Positions 55,967-64,000 of a stretch of 64,000 nucleotides of DNA are shown in pieces. Positions within the stretch are counted from its first letter, which is position 1. The number at the start of each line of letters is the position of its first letter. The translations under genes were made by a program, and so were the position numbers. Location: contig OW387142.1 of assembly GCA_936440205.1 (NCBI GenBank), positions 16,954,736 to 17,018,735 on the forward strand, in the 5' to 3' direction. The notes below the pieces were generated by a model. The model did no database searches, was not told the DNA's origin, and worked only from the letters and a program-made list of their open reading frames with translations. This DNA comes from Lepidonotus clava. Taxonomy: Eukaryota > Annelida > Polychaeta > Phyllodocida > Polynoidae.

Positions 55967-58477
55967 TCACCCTTCTTCTTGGCGCCGGATCGGCAGCAAC
56001 AGTCTCTCCTCCCTAGCGGGGAGCTCGAGAAGCTGATCCACCATTCCGCTCTGTTTTTCCGCCTCTCTTGTCGCCTTCAACAAGTCATCCAGTTGATCCT
56101 CGTTTTTGTGCATCACTAGGGTCTGAGCCAATTGGACGGTCCGGTTGTGTTCGTTAACTAGCTGGTCGACCCCCGGGAACTCCCTGGTCAACGGCCCCAG
56201 TGCCGCCGTCGGGAACTGCGCCATCGCTTCTTCAAATGTCTCTGGCTTGCGGCCCGTTTCTAGTGCCATCAGGAACGCCATAGACGCCGAAGCCATTGCT
56301 CTTGTCTTGGCCGTCATTCCTCGCACCTCCCTCGGGGGCCACGTCAGTTGCACCCGAATGGCCTTTTCCGCGTCCCAGTCTCGTACCGCTCGCGCCGTCA
56401 CTGGAAAGTGTCCCTGTAAGACCTGGTGAACGGCCTGTGTCCGTAATAACTTGAGTCTCGGTGTTTCCCTAGATGGTCCTGCCGTCGGCATCTCCGTTCC
56501 GATAGACCCGAACACTGAATCCGCTCCCGACTCGTCCAATTCTTGTTTCTCCGGCTCGTATCCTCTGGTCTCGGCCTGCCCCAACTCCATGTCCTCTGAG
56601 TCTTCCACCTCCGCGTCCATGGACTGGGCAGCCGGTATTTGTAATCTGTGTATCATAACCCGCGGTTGTAGCGCCCGCCCGTGTTTGTCCTCGTCCTTGA
56701 GTGGGGTATCCGGTCCTGGCGGCGATCCCATACGTTCGGGCGACGGTGGTCCCGGGGTCTCCTCCGATCCTTGCGACCCGAAAAACGAGCTCCCCAAACT
56801 GGCCCGAGTCAGGTTGTCAACCGCCGCCCGTGTCTCTGGCGTGTCCGGTGCTACCGTAATGTCTCTCATTCGTTTCAATCCTGGGGGCGGCACTATCGGC
56901 CGTTTACATACCATCTTCTCCAGGGGTGAATCTGCTTTCGTCGGGGTAGGGGTAGAGAACAGCGGCTGTGTCGAGGCCGTCGACGCCGTGTCCTCCGGCC
57001 TGGCCGCATGCCGAACATACTTTACTTTCTCCACTCGCCCCGTCGGTTTGAGTCCCTGCCTTTCTGCCATCTCGCGTAGAAACCTCCCTAGGTACAATGC
57101 TTCTCTTTCCACCAGCCGGCCTCCCTGTGCTTCCCGAATGCTGTCCTCCAGCTCCCGGTCGGATCTCGCCTCGTGGTAACCCCTGAACGATCCCTCCCGG
57201 TTCATTGTTCCTTTTAAATACCCGGGGTACCTCGGGTGTCGTGATTCGTATATCACCGATTTCTTATGAACTGTCATCATAGTAAATTGTGCGTCGCTAC
57301 AAGGTGGTTCTAGTCCCGTGGTTCGTCTGACTCCTGTCGAGGTCTCAGGCTGCGATGGTCCCAGCTCTCCCGTGCTGCTAGACTCAGCGATAATCAAAGA
57401 CCGATCGCTTCGGGCCGACATACTCCTGCCTGACTCCGACTGGTCCGAACTCGTTCCCTCCTCCAATTCTCTCGGGACTTTCTTGACCTTTTTCCACTTC
57501 TTCTTTCGCGACGGCTCCTCCGTCGGGCATCCCTGCGTCGGGGGCCTCTTGAAAGCGAGCGGCTCCTCTTCCTTTTTGACTTTCGGTCGTTGGTCGTCGG
57601 ACGAGCTCACCAATTCCACCACCTCAGCCCCCGGTGGTATTCCTGAGCAACCCGGCTTCGGGGTGGGTGTGGATGTCCGTCCTTTTCCTCTGCCTGGGAG
57701 TCCTCGTCCTCTCGGTTCCCGTGGTTCTCCCTGGGCGTTCAACTTCTTAATTCGGCTCTGTACTAACCCTGATATTTGGTCTGGTGTCAGGAGTGGCTTC
57801 GGGTTGACCACGGCCCGGCTCGCGCTTCGCGGCGACTCGGTGTCTTCCTTCCGTACTCCTTTCGCGGCCCTCCGAGGGGAACGACGCGTGGGTGTCGATC
57901 GTTCCGCCACCTCGGCCAGGGGTCCCTTTCCTGCTGCTTTGGCTGCTTGGGCTCCCTCGCCGGCCTCGTCGGCCTCTGATCCTTCTTCGGTTGCTACCTG
58001 CTCCAGCTGCTCGGCGTCGCTGTCCTCGGATCCTCTCGACGCCCTCGGGTAGCAAGGGATGCGGATCTGCCGTCGCGGCCTCTCCGGTGCCTCCTTATCC
58101 ACCGCCCTCTCAGGGGGTTGAAACCCCTCCGGATGGCGCACCGCGTAGTCCCGTTCCATGTTGGCTACCCGGGCCGCCGTTTCATCCCCAGTAGCGAAAC
58201 TGGTGTACGGCGGTCGTCCTTTCGGGTCCAAGGCGAACGCCGCAGCATACTCCAGCCTCAGAAGGGGGTCTTGCTTCGGCATCCCCCTCTGCAGGTTCCC
58301 TTCGTGTGAGTCCGTCATGTGCTTCCTCCAGTCCTGGTGTGTCGAATAGGCTCGACTCGAACACACCGGGCACATGTAGTACTGCTTCCGTAATCCATCG
58401 TGCTGGCCTTTAATATGCTTGGCCAAGTGCTTAAACTCCTTTCCGTGACAATGTCCTTCCCAGCACTGTCCGCTCAT
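55967..58477 (-). CDS. Third ORF of the Ty3/Gypsy element, C2H2-like zinc-finger protein of about 836 residues
   Basis: Lies downstream of pol on the same strand. The first ATG is at 58477; the frame is open slightly farther upstream. The N-terminus has two finger-like clusters: CWEGHC with HLAKHIKGQH, then YMCPVCSSRAY with HMTDSHEG. The middle is long, acidic, Ser/Pro-rich and probably disordered. It includes VVELVSSSDD, which matches a SUMO-interaction motif, and PKVKKEEEP nearby, which holds a psi-K-x-E SUMO-acceptor consensus. The last about 110 residues are Leu/Glu-rich and may form helices. There is no signal peptide or membrane span, so it is not an envelope. I do not recognise the family. 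It is probably made from a spliced or separate RNA. Confidence 0.75.
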   Translation of the reverse strand: MSGQCWEGHCHGKEFKHLAKHIKGQHDGLRKQYYMCPVCSSRAYSTHQDWRKHMTDSHEGNLQRGMPKQDPLLRLEYAAAFALDPKGRPPYTSFATGDETAARVANMERDYAVRHPEGFQPPERAVDKEAPERPRRQIRIPCYPRASRGSEDSDAEQLEQVATEEGSEADEAGEGAQAAKAAGKGPLAEVAERSTPTRRSPRRAAKGVRKEDTESPRSASRAVVNPKPLLTPDQISGLVQSRIKKLNAQGEPREPRGRGLPGRGKGRTSTPTPKPGCSGIPPGAEVVELVSSSDDQRPKVKKEEEPLAFKRPPTQGCPTEEPSRKKKWKKVKKVPRELEEGTSSDQSESGRSMSARSDRSLIIAESSSTGELGPSQPETSTGVRRTTGLEPPCSDAQFTMMTVHKKSVIYESRHPRYPGYLKGTMNREGSFRGYHEARSDRELEDSIREAQGGRLVEREALYLGRFLREMAERQGLKPTGRVEKVKYVRHAARPEDTASTASTQPLFSTPTPTKADSPLEKMVCKRPIVPPPGLKRMRDITVAPDTPETRAAVDNLTRASLGSSFFGSQGSEETPGPPSPERMGSPPGPDTPLKDEDKHGRALQPRVMIHRLQIPAAQSMDAEVEDSEDMELGQAETRGYEPEKQELDESGADSVFGSIGTEMPTAGPSRETPRLKLLRTQAVHQVLQGHFPVTARAVRDWDAEKAIRVQLTWPPREVRGMTAKTRAMASASMAFLMALETGRKPETFEEAMAQFPTAALGPLTREFPGVDQLVNEHNRTVQLAQTLVMHKNEDQLDDLLKATREAEKQSGMVDQLLELPAREERLLLPIRRQEEG

Positions 58478-58513
58478 CGTGTCTGTTTTCCGGGCTTTCG
58501 GGGCTCGTTCCAA

Positions 58514-59634
58514 TCCTGAAGCTCGTCCCGTCAGCCGTTTCCGTTTTTGTCTCGTGGTGATGCTGCTCGTCTCGCTTCTCTGCTTTTCTTCTTGTTTTCT
58601 TCTCCTTAGCTCAGTCTGCTCGTCTGCGATTCGATGAATCCTGATCGGCTGACCAGAATGACCTGCTCCGGCGAGCGCTCTGCCTTTTATAGCCGCCGCA
58701 GGCGGAAGTGGGCGTGGCCTGCACTAGCGACCCCTAGCGTCAGACTCACCATCCACTTCTACGGTGGCGCCCCCTACTATTTTCCGGTCCCCGGGGCCCG
58801 CCGCTGGTCACCGCCTCGCCTGCTTTCTTTACCTCGCGGCCCTTCGCCCGTCCTCGCGTTTTTCCTAGGCCTTTTATTGCCCCACCGGACGCCCTCGGTC
58901 CTTTCATCCCTCGTCGCCTTTTCTTGCCTTTTTCATCTTGGCCCTCACAGTGCTTCCGCACACTTCCCGGAGAACACAGGGGCTCGGCGTTATCATCTCC
59001 TCGCCGCCGCCCCGTTCTCTTTATCCTCTTTTACTCCTTTTACGACCTACTTTAAAGCCCGTCCTCGTTTCAGGCCTCGCCTTTTACAGCCGTCCGTTCG
59101 TTCCTCCGGCGTTCCCGAGAGTGCCGCATCTACTCTCCTCCGGTCTCCTGGACGCTGTAAAGCGGTATTACCAAGTCGGCATTACTTCAGAAGTCTTCAC
59201 CAGCTTGCCACCGGGTCTGTCTTCTGTTGTAATCCAACCATCTTTTCCACGCTGTGGTTCCTCCGAACTGACCGGAAAGCGGCTCCGTGGGACTACTTTA
59301 GACATTCGGGCCGTCGTGGCTCCCGAACGCCGTTTTTCGTTCCAACCCCGCATTTCCCACCTATATTACATCCGCAAGAGAACCAATCTTCAGCTAGGTA
59401 GCGAATCTCTACAGCCTAACGACCTGCACTCCTACTGTAGTGGTCAACGCACCGCCCCGACTCAATGGCCCCAGGTTGATCAGTCCTTTTTGGCCAAAGC
59501 CTTTCTGTGTAGCGCCGATTTGGTCGTTCCCTTGGTCCTCTTCCACCTGCGGAATCGAGACACGAAAACGACTTCATCACAAAAAGGGGGTACCCCGTTT
59601 CCTTACGTGCCCTAGCGCGCCCCACCCCAAGCAT
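58514..59634 (-). other. Spacer between pol and the third ORF
   Basis: 1.1 kb without a long frame on the element's strand. Frames on the opposite strand (for example 58634-59401) have skewed composition and no recognisable domain. It could hold the leader or splice acceptor for the third ORF's RNA. Confidence 0.5.
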
Positions 59635-62600
59635 TTACTGTGCAGCCTCGTATCCTTGCTGGTCAGCTACCATCCAAGCTGGCGCAGCGTGTCCTCGGTA
59701 GGGTTCCAGGCGGTCCACATGGACCACCCCCCCCGGTTTCCCTCGTTTCTTCCGTACTACCACCCGTCCTCGGTCAAGCACCTTGACGATCAGTGCAGGG
59801 CCTATCCATGGAAATCGCAACTTCGTTCCCTTGTCCCTATCCACTACCGTATCGTGCACCCAGACCAGTTCTCGGGCGTGGTATTCCCGCCGAGTCACCT
59901 TCCCATCATACTCGTGTTTCTGATGGATGGCGGCTCGTTTCAGCCCCGTCCGGGCCTCCCGATAGGCCGCGACTAGCCCTTCCTCCAGGCTTTCCACATA
60001 GTCGCCTACCCGTCGGGGTTCCTCCTCTGGTCCTAGAGGTCTCCCATAAATCGCCTGTCGCGGCATCATGGTCTGTCGGCCCAGCATCATCATGTTCGGT
60101 GTCACTCCCGTGCTGGCTTGCGGCGTTGCTCTATAACTCATCATCACGAGCGGGACCATCTCGTCCCATTCCCGACCCGTCGCTCGGCAGCTGGCTTTCA
60201 AACAACACCCCAAAGTACGGAAACTTCGTTCTATGTACCCGTCACTCCTGGGGTGGTACGGCGTCGTTCTTGTTTTGTGAATCCCGAATAGTGCACAGAC
60301 CTGAGCCACTACCTCGGATTCGAAATTCGTGCCTTGATCCGAGTGTAGTTCCCGAAACGCGCCGTACCGTGCTACTACTTCTTCAACCAGTTTGTTCGCC
60401 ACTGTCGTTGCCTTTTGATCCGGGATCGGGAAACACTCCAACCATTTGGTGAAATAGCATCCCACCATCAGGCAATACTTATTTCCTCGTTTGGTGACTG
60501 GGTACGGGCCCGAAACATCCATGGCCAGCCGTTCCATCGGCTCCCCCACTATGTACTGATGTAGCGGCTCCCGTCTTCCTCTTCCCTTTTTCAGCAACGC
60601 GCAATCACATTCTCGACATTCCTTCCGCACGTCTTCCCGGAGTCCCGGCCAGTAAAACCCTTGTTCCAACAGGGCCGTCGTCCTGGCGACTCCTAAATGC
60701 GCTCCTGCCGCGCCTCCATGGTATTCCCTTACCAGCTTGGCCCGTTCCCCTCGGGGAACGACCAACTGGTTCCTCCAACCATGTCCTTCTAGTTCCCAGT
60801 ACTTCCGATGCAGCACGCCATCCCTGAGGCTTAATCGTTCCCATTGCCTCCATAGGATCTTTGTTTCCCGGGATTCCGGAGATATGGCCTCCCAACCTGG
60901 CCGGTCCGCATCTTTTTCCATCCGTGCGACAATCGGCCCTATATCTCGATCCCTCCTCTGCGCTGCTCTCATCTCCTGCGGGGACCATCCGGGCTCGTAC
61001 CCCCGGGCCCGCGTCACTACTCTCACTTGTTCGGTATTCTCGTGCTCCTCTCCACATTGTTTGCACGGATACCGGGACAACGCGTCAGCGTTCCCATGCT
61101 TCCTGCCCGGTCGGTGTTGGAACGACACATCATGCGAGTCGATAATCTCAATCCACCGAGCAGCCTGCCCCATCGGTTCCTTACTTCTCTGCAGCCAACT
61201 GACCGCGCTGTTATCCGTTCGGACTATCACGCGTTGACCATAGATGTAGCACCGAAAATGCTTCAAAGCTCGCACCACCGCCAACAGTTCTTTCCGCGTG
61301 GTGCAATACTTTCGTTCGTTTGACTCCAGGGTTTTGCTCGTGTAAGCTATCACCCGTTCCTCCCCTCTCTGCTCTTGTGATAGCACGGCTCCCGTTCCCA
61401 CGTCACTGGCGTCTGTGTCAAGCCACCATTGTCCTTCTTCCTCCGGGAATCCCAACACCGGGGCCTCCGTTAGCGCCTTCTTCATCGCATCAAATGCCTC
61501 TTGTCGTCTCGCGCTCCACACGAATGGTTCCTCCTTCGTTGCCAATTCATACAAGGGGGCAGCCAACTCCGTGAAGCCGTTTATATGCCTTCTGTAGTAC
61601 GAACATAATCCCACGAAGGCTCGTACCTCGTGGAGATCCCGCGGGACCGGCCACTCGGTTACTTGCCGACACTTTTCGGGGTCCGGTTCGATCCCGTTGA
61701 ATGAGACAACGTGCCCCAAGAACGGAATCTTCTTCTGGAACAGCTTACATTTTCGCGCCTTTAACTTCAGTCCTGCAGCGTTCAGTCGGTCCAGAACCCG
61801 TACCAATCTTTCCAGAGTCACTTTGAACGTTGGTCCAAAGACCAGTATGTCATCTAAGTATACCAGACACTCCTCCCACACGATTCCTCTGAGGATTCTT
61901 TCCATCAGTCTCTCGAAGGTGGCTGGGGCGTTCACTAGCCCGAATGGCATCACTTTAAACTCATACAATCCTCCTTGAGTTACGAAGGCCGTCTTTTCTT
62001 GGTCCTCCGGTGCCATCTCCACCTGCCAATATCCGCTTGCGAGATCCAGACTGCAGAAGAATAGGCTTCCTCCCAAAGTGTTGAGGCTGTCCTCTATCCG
62101 CGGGAGCGGATAGGCGTCCACTTTCGTAGCCTGGTTCAGTTTTCGGTAGTCAATACAGAACCTCGTTCCTCCGTCCTTCTTTTTGACTAGAACGGTCGGG
62201 CTACTCCACGCACTCCCGCTCTCTTGGATAATCCCTAAATTTAACATATCCTCCACCAGTGCTCGTTCTTCCTCTCTCCTGGTGGCCGGATACCGTCTGA
62301 CCCTCTGCTTGATCGGCATCTGATCCCCCGTTTTAATTCGATGTTGTACTAAATCTGTCCGTCCTAGCTCATGTTTCGAGGTCGCAAACATTTGTTCCCG
62401 GGCCATGATGGCTTTCTCCAGCTCTTCGCCCTCCTTCGTGGTCAGGTCTTTCTTAGCCTCCCCTATCATTTCAACGAGTGCTCCTGGGGGTTCTTTTGCT
62501 TCACTTCCTACTCCTCGTACCTCTTGTACGAAGGTGGCTTCTCCGAGTACCCCGCCGGTTTCCAATTTCGCGCTCTCGGTCCCTCGGTTGGCCACCCAAA

Positions 62601-63327
62601 CTTCATTTTCTTCTCCCAATGTCACCGTTCCTGGGATCACCTCCAGTCCCATAGGTAATCCAGCGCCGGTGATGACAGCCAGCTGTCCACCCTGTCTTAT
62701 GTCCATTCTCGCTACTACTGTTACTCGGGTCACTTGGAGTGGGGGTATTTCCGTCGTTTTCTCGATTCGCACGACCTGTCCTCCGACAGTAACTGCCCGA
62801 ATCCCATCCGTTCTCTGTTCTACTCCCGGGATTCGTTCCCCCTCTCCCTCCCCCTCGGCGGGCAGGAAGATGGCACTCGCGTGGGGCTTAACTGTCAGCC
62901 GGTATTTCACCGCGAAGTCGTTTCCCAGGATCCCTTCATCTCTACCGATGTCTGCCACCATGAACGTCCACTTCAACACGCGTGTTCCCAATTTCACTGG
63001 CAAGTTCGTGCATCCGTAGCACCGCAACGGACTACCATCTACCGAGCAGAGACGTCCTTCATATCCATCCAGTTCTTCTCTTTTTCGTCCCCACTCTCTC
63101 CAGAGGCGTTCTGACAGCAGACTGATCATAGATCCGGTATCAACCAAAAAACGGACGACACTCTCTCCCACCGTCCCGGCCACATAAAGTCCACATTCTC
63201 CCATGCCTACTACTTCTCTCGCCGCGCCCGAAGGGGGCCCCGCGCTTACTGCGACGGCGACTGTCCGTTTCCCTGACGCTGAGAACACTCTCTTGCGAAA
63301 TGGCCCTTCTGGTGACAGTGATGACAC
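59635..63327 (-). CDS. pol: Ty3/Gypsy Pol polyprotein: protease, reverse transcriptase, RNase H, integrase
   Basis: About 1230 residues in a single frame. From the N-terminus: an aspartic protease with LVDTGSMISLL (about residue 62); RT with FCSLDLASGYWQVEM and the catalytic YLDDILVFG; RNase H beginning WLDTDASDVGTGAVL; and an integrase with an H2C2 zinc finger (HLGVARTTALL to CRECDC), catalytic Asp in LAMDVSGPYP, Asp in LHSDQGTNFES and Glu in GYIERSFRTL. A GPY/F-type module (WIGPALIVKVL) is at the C-terminus, and no chromodomain is seen. Pol overlaps the end of gag by about 80 bases in the -1 frame, the arrangement many members use for frameshift expression. The whole frame is open and all catalytic residues are present. 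Confidence 0.95.
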   Translation of the reverse strand: MSSLSPEGPFRKRVFSASGKRTVAVAVSAGPPSGAAREVVGMGECGLYVAGTVGESVVRFLVDTGSMISLLSERLWREWGRKREELDGYEGRLCSVDGSPLRCYGCTNLPVKLGTRVLKWTFMVADIGRDEGILGNDFAVKYRLTVKPHASAIFLPAEGEGEGERIPGVEQRTDGIRAVTVGGQVVRIEKTTEIPPLQVTRVTVVARMDIRQGGQLAVITGAGLPMGLEVIPGTVTLGEENEVWVANRGTESAKLETGGVLGEATFVQEVRGVGSEAKEPPGALVEMIGEAKKDLTTKEGEELEKAIMAREQMFATSKHELGRTDLVQHRIKTGDQMPIKQRVRRYPATRREEERALVEDMLNLGIIQESGSAWSSPTVLVKKKDGGTRFCIDYRKLNQATKVDAYPLPRIEDSLNTLGGSLFFCSLDLASGYWQVEMAPEDQEKTAFVTQGGLYEFKVMPFGLVNAPATFERLMERILRGIVWEECLVYLDDILVFGPTFKVTLERLVRVLDRLNAAGLKLKARKCKLFQKKIPFLGHVVSFNGIEPDPEKCRQVTEWPVPRDLHEVRAFVGLCSYYRRHINGFTELAAPLYELATKEEPFVWSARRQEAFDAMKKALTEAPVLGFPEEEGQWWLDTDASDVGTGAVLSQEQRGEERVIAYTSKTLESNERKYCTTRKELLAVVRALKHFRCYIYGQRVIVRTDNSAVSWLQRSKEPMGQAARWIEIIDSHDVSFQHRPGRKHGNADALSRYPCKQCGEEHENTEQVRVVTRARGYEPGWSPQEMRAAQRRDRDIGPIVARMEKDADRPGWEAISPESRETKILWRQWERLSLRDGVLHRKYWELEGHGWRNQLVVPRGERAKLVREYHGGAAGAHLGVARTTALLEQGFYWPGLREDVRKECRECDCALLKKGRGRREPLHQYIVGEPMERLAMDVSGPYPVTKRGNKYCLMVGCYFTKWLECFPIPDQKATTVANKLVEEVVARYGAFRELHSDQGTNFESEVVAQVCALFGIHKTRTTPYHPRSDGYIERSFRTLGCCLKASCRATGREWDEMVPLVMMSYRATPQASTGVTPNMMMLGRQTMMPRQAIYGRPLGPEEEPRRVGDYVESLEEGLVAAYREARTGLKRAAIHQKHEYDGKVTRREYHARELVWVHDTVVDRDKGTKLRFPWIGPALIVKVLDRGRVVVRKKRGKPGGVVHVDRLEPYRGHAAPAWMVADQQGYEAAQ

Positions 63328-64000
63328 TCTAAATCTTCTTTTCGCTTCTTAAACGCCTCCCTCCGGGCCGTTGCTTGCCTTCTAGCTTCCCGTTCCTCTG
63401 CCAATTCTTTCATCATCTCCTCCAACTTACCGTTTAAGGCCATGATCTGTGTATTGGCGTCCTCCTCGGGCTTCACTGCCCGCAGGAGGCGGCGTGAGTA
63501 TCGTTCCTGTATTTCTACCACCTCTACCGCCTCCTCTAGTGTCTTGCATCCTTTCTCTGCACACTTCAGCTGAAGGTCTTCCCCAACTGCAGCCTGGAAC
63601 GCATGTAATGCTGCTTTTTCCTGGCTAGCGTAGTCGTTGGAGAAGTAGGCTCTCGATGCCAGTCGCCGGGCATTATCAGCCAACTCCTTCGCTGTCTGGT
63701 TCTTTACACGTTTCAAGCCCGCCAACTCTTGCAGAGCATTACACGTGTCCTTCTCCTGACCGAACCTCCGGCGCAACGCATCCACCCTCGCCGAGTAACG
63801 GAGTCGTTCCCTGTCCGGGAGTCCGACAAAGTACATTCGTGCCGTTCCCGTCAGCGAGAGGAAAAGCATCGCCGCTTTTTCCTCGGCCGTCCAGCGTCCC
63901 AATGTTGCGTACTCCTCAAACTGGTTGATCCATCCCTCGAAATCCGGTTTACCGTCATACTTCTCTGGTCGTAAACTGAACTTCTTCAAACTCGCTCCTT
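63246..64000 (-). CDS. gag: Ty3/Gypsy Gag (N-terminus off-window)
   Basis: About 250 residues in view, open at the right window edge. It starts in a capsid-type region (PEKYDGKPDFEGWINQFE, then AAMLFLSLTGTARMYF), the usual retrotransposon Gag fold, followed by an E/A/R-rich coiled-coil-like stretch. It ends with one CCHC zinc knuckle (CHHCHQKGHFAREC) that would bind element RNA. Capsid assembly and RNA packaging are the known roles of this family. Confidence 0.93.
   Translation of the reverse strand, partial: GASLKKFSLRPEKYDGKPDFEGWINQFEEYATLGRWTAEEKAAMLFLSLTGTARMYFVGLPDRERLRYSARVDALRRRFGQEKDTCNALQELAGLKRVKNQTAKELADNARRLASRAYFSNDYASQEKAALHAFQAAVGEDLQLKCAEKGCKTLEEAVEVVEIQERYSRRLLRAVKPEEDANTQIMALNGKLEEMMKELAEEREARRQATARREAFKKRKEDLECHHCHQKGHFARECSQRQGNGQSPSQ

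Larger units (their letters stand above)
51659..64000 (-). mobile_element. Ty3/Gypsy (Metaviridae) LTR retrotransposon, 5' end off-window
   Basis: A minus-strand element of at least 12.3 kb. Read in its own direction (right to left) it shows gag (64000-63246), pol (63327-59635), a 1.1-kb spacer, a third ORF (58477-55967), a 3.4-kb non-coding 3' region, a polypurine tract (52620-52606) and the 3' LTR (52605-51659). The pol order protease, RT, RNase H, integrase defines Ty3/Gypsy. It appears to sit antisense in an SLC6 intron. All long frames are open, so it looks whole and young within the window; only one LTR is visible, so age cannot be computed here. Confidence 0.93.

Noticed and set aside
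56451-58052. Two + strand frames of about 243 codons each
   Set aside because: Mirror images of the third ORF of the Ty3/Gypsy element; no independent domain evidence.
58634-59401. A 255-codon + strand frame between pol and the third ORF
   Set aside because: Low-complexity Ser/Pro/Arg/Phe composition, no domain, and antisense to the retrotransposon; open only because of skewed composition.

Overview
The window is from an animal nuclear genome: GT-AG introns of roughly 0.3-2.8 kb, AT-rich intergenic DNA and a dense, nested repeat load. The products (UDP-glucose dehydrogenase, a single-domain fucolectin-like lectin, a CUB/trypsin mosaic protein and an SLC6 transporter) fit a marine invertebrate, probably a non-vertebrate deuterostome or a lophotrochozoan. 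The sequence alone does not fix the phylum.

Layout. 1-1154: the 3' end of a LINE lying in an intron of a UGDH orthologue, whose last nine coding exons run from 1276 to 8097 (+). 8.1-12.2 kb: intergenic, opening with a MITE that starts four bases after the UGDH stop. 12.23-15.89 kb: a secreted FTP (fucolectin-type) lectin gene with three coding exons and a possible cassette exon. 15.9-21.5 kb: intergenic with a GTTGTCA-rich inverted repeat, a tRNA-like SINE head, a 753-bp long-TIR element and a LINE remnant. 21.52-29.51 kb: a secreted protein with signal peptide, CUB, Thr-rich linker, CUB, CUB, Thr-rich linker and trypsin domain in 11 exons. 29.5-42.2 kb: a gene-poor stretch made largely of transposon-derived DNA, including a three-level nest (31.6-35.1 kb), two back-to-back MITEs (36.1-36.6 kb) and a LINE remnant (38.0-39.1 kb). 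42.27 kb onward: an SLC6 amino-acid/GABA-type transporter gene, nine coding exons to 51,316, with its 3' exons beyond the window. 51.66 kb to the right edge: a large Ty3/Gypsy LTR retrotransposon on the minus strand, apparently within the next SLC6 intron. Its 3' LTR, a long non-coding 3' region, an extra zinc-finger ORF, pol and most of gag are visible; the 5' LTR is off-window.

All four host genes are on the + strand and look independent, not an operon-like set. UGDH makes UDP-glucuronate for glycosaminoglycans. The lectin and the CUB/trypsin protein are predicted secreted. The SLC6 protein is a plasma-membrane Na+/Cl- symporter.

Most unusual are: the Ty3/Gypsy third ORF, which has N-terminal C2H2-like fingers, a SUMO-interaction-like motif and a SUMO-acceptor-like site; several small inverted-repeat families with TTA/TAA target duplications, one abutting the UGDH stop codon; the nested insertion at 31.6-35.1 kb; and a symmetric 57-nt candidate exon in the lectin gene.
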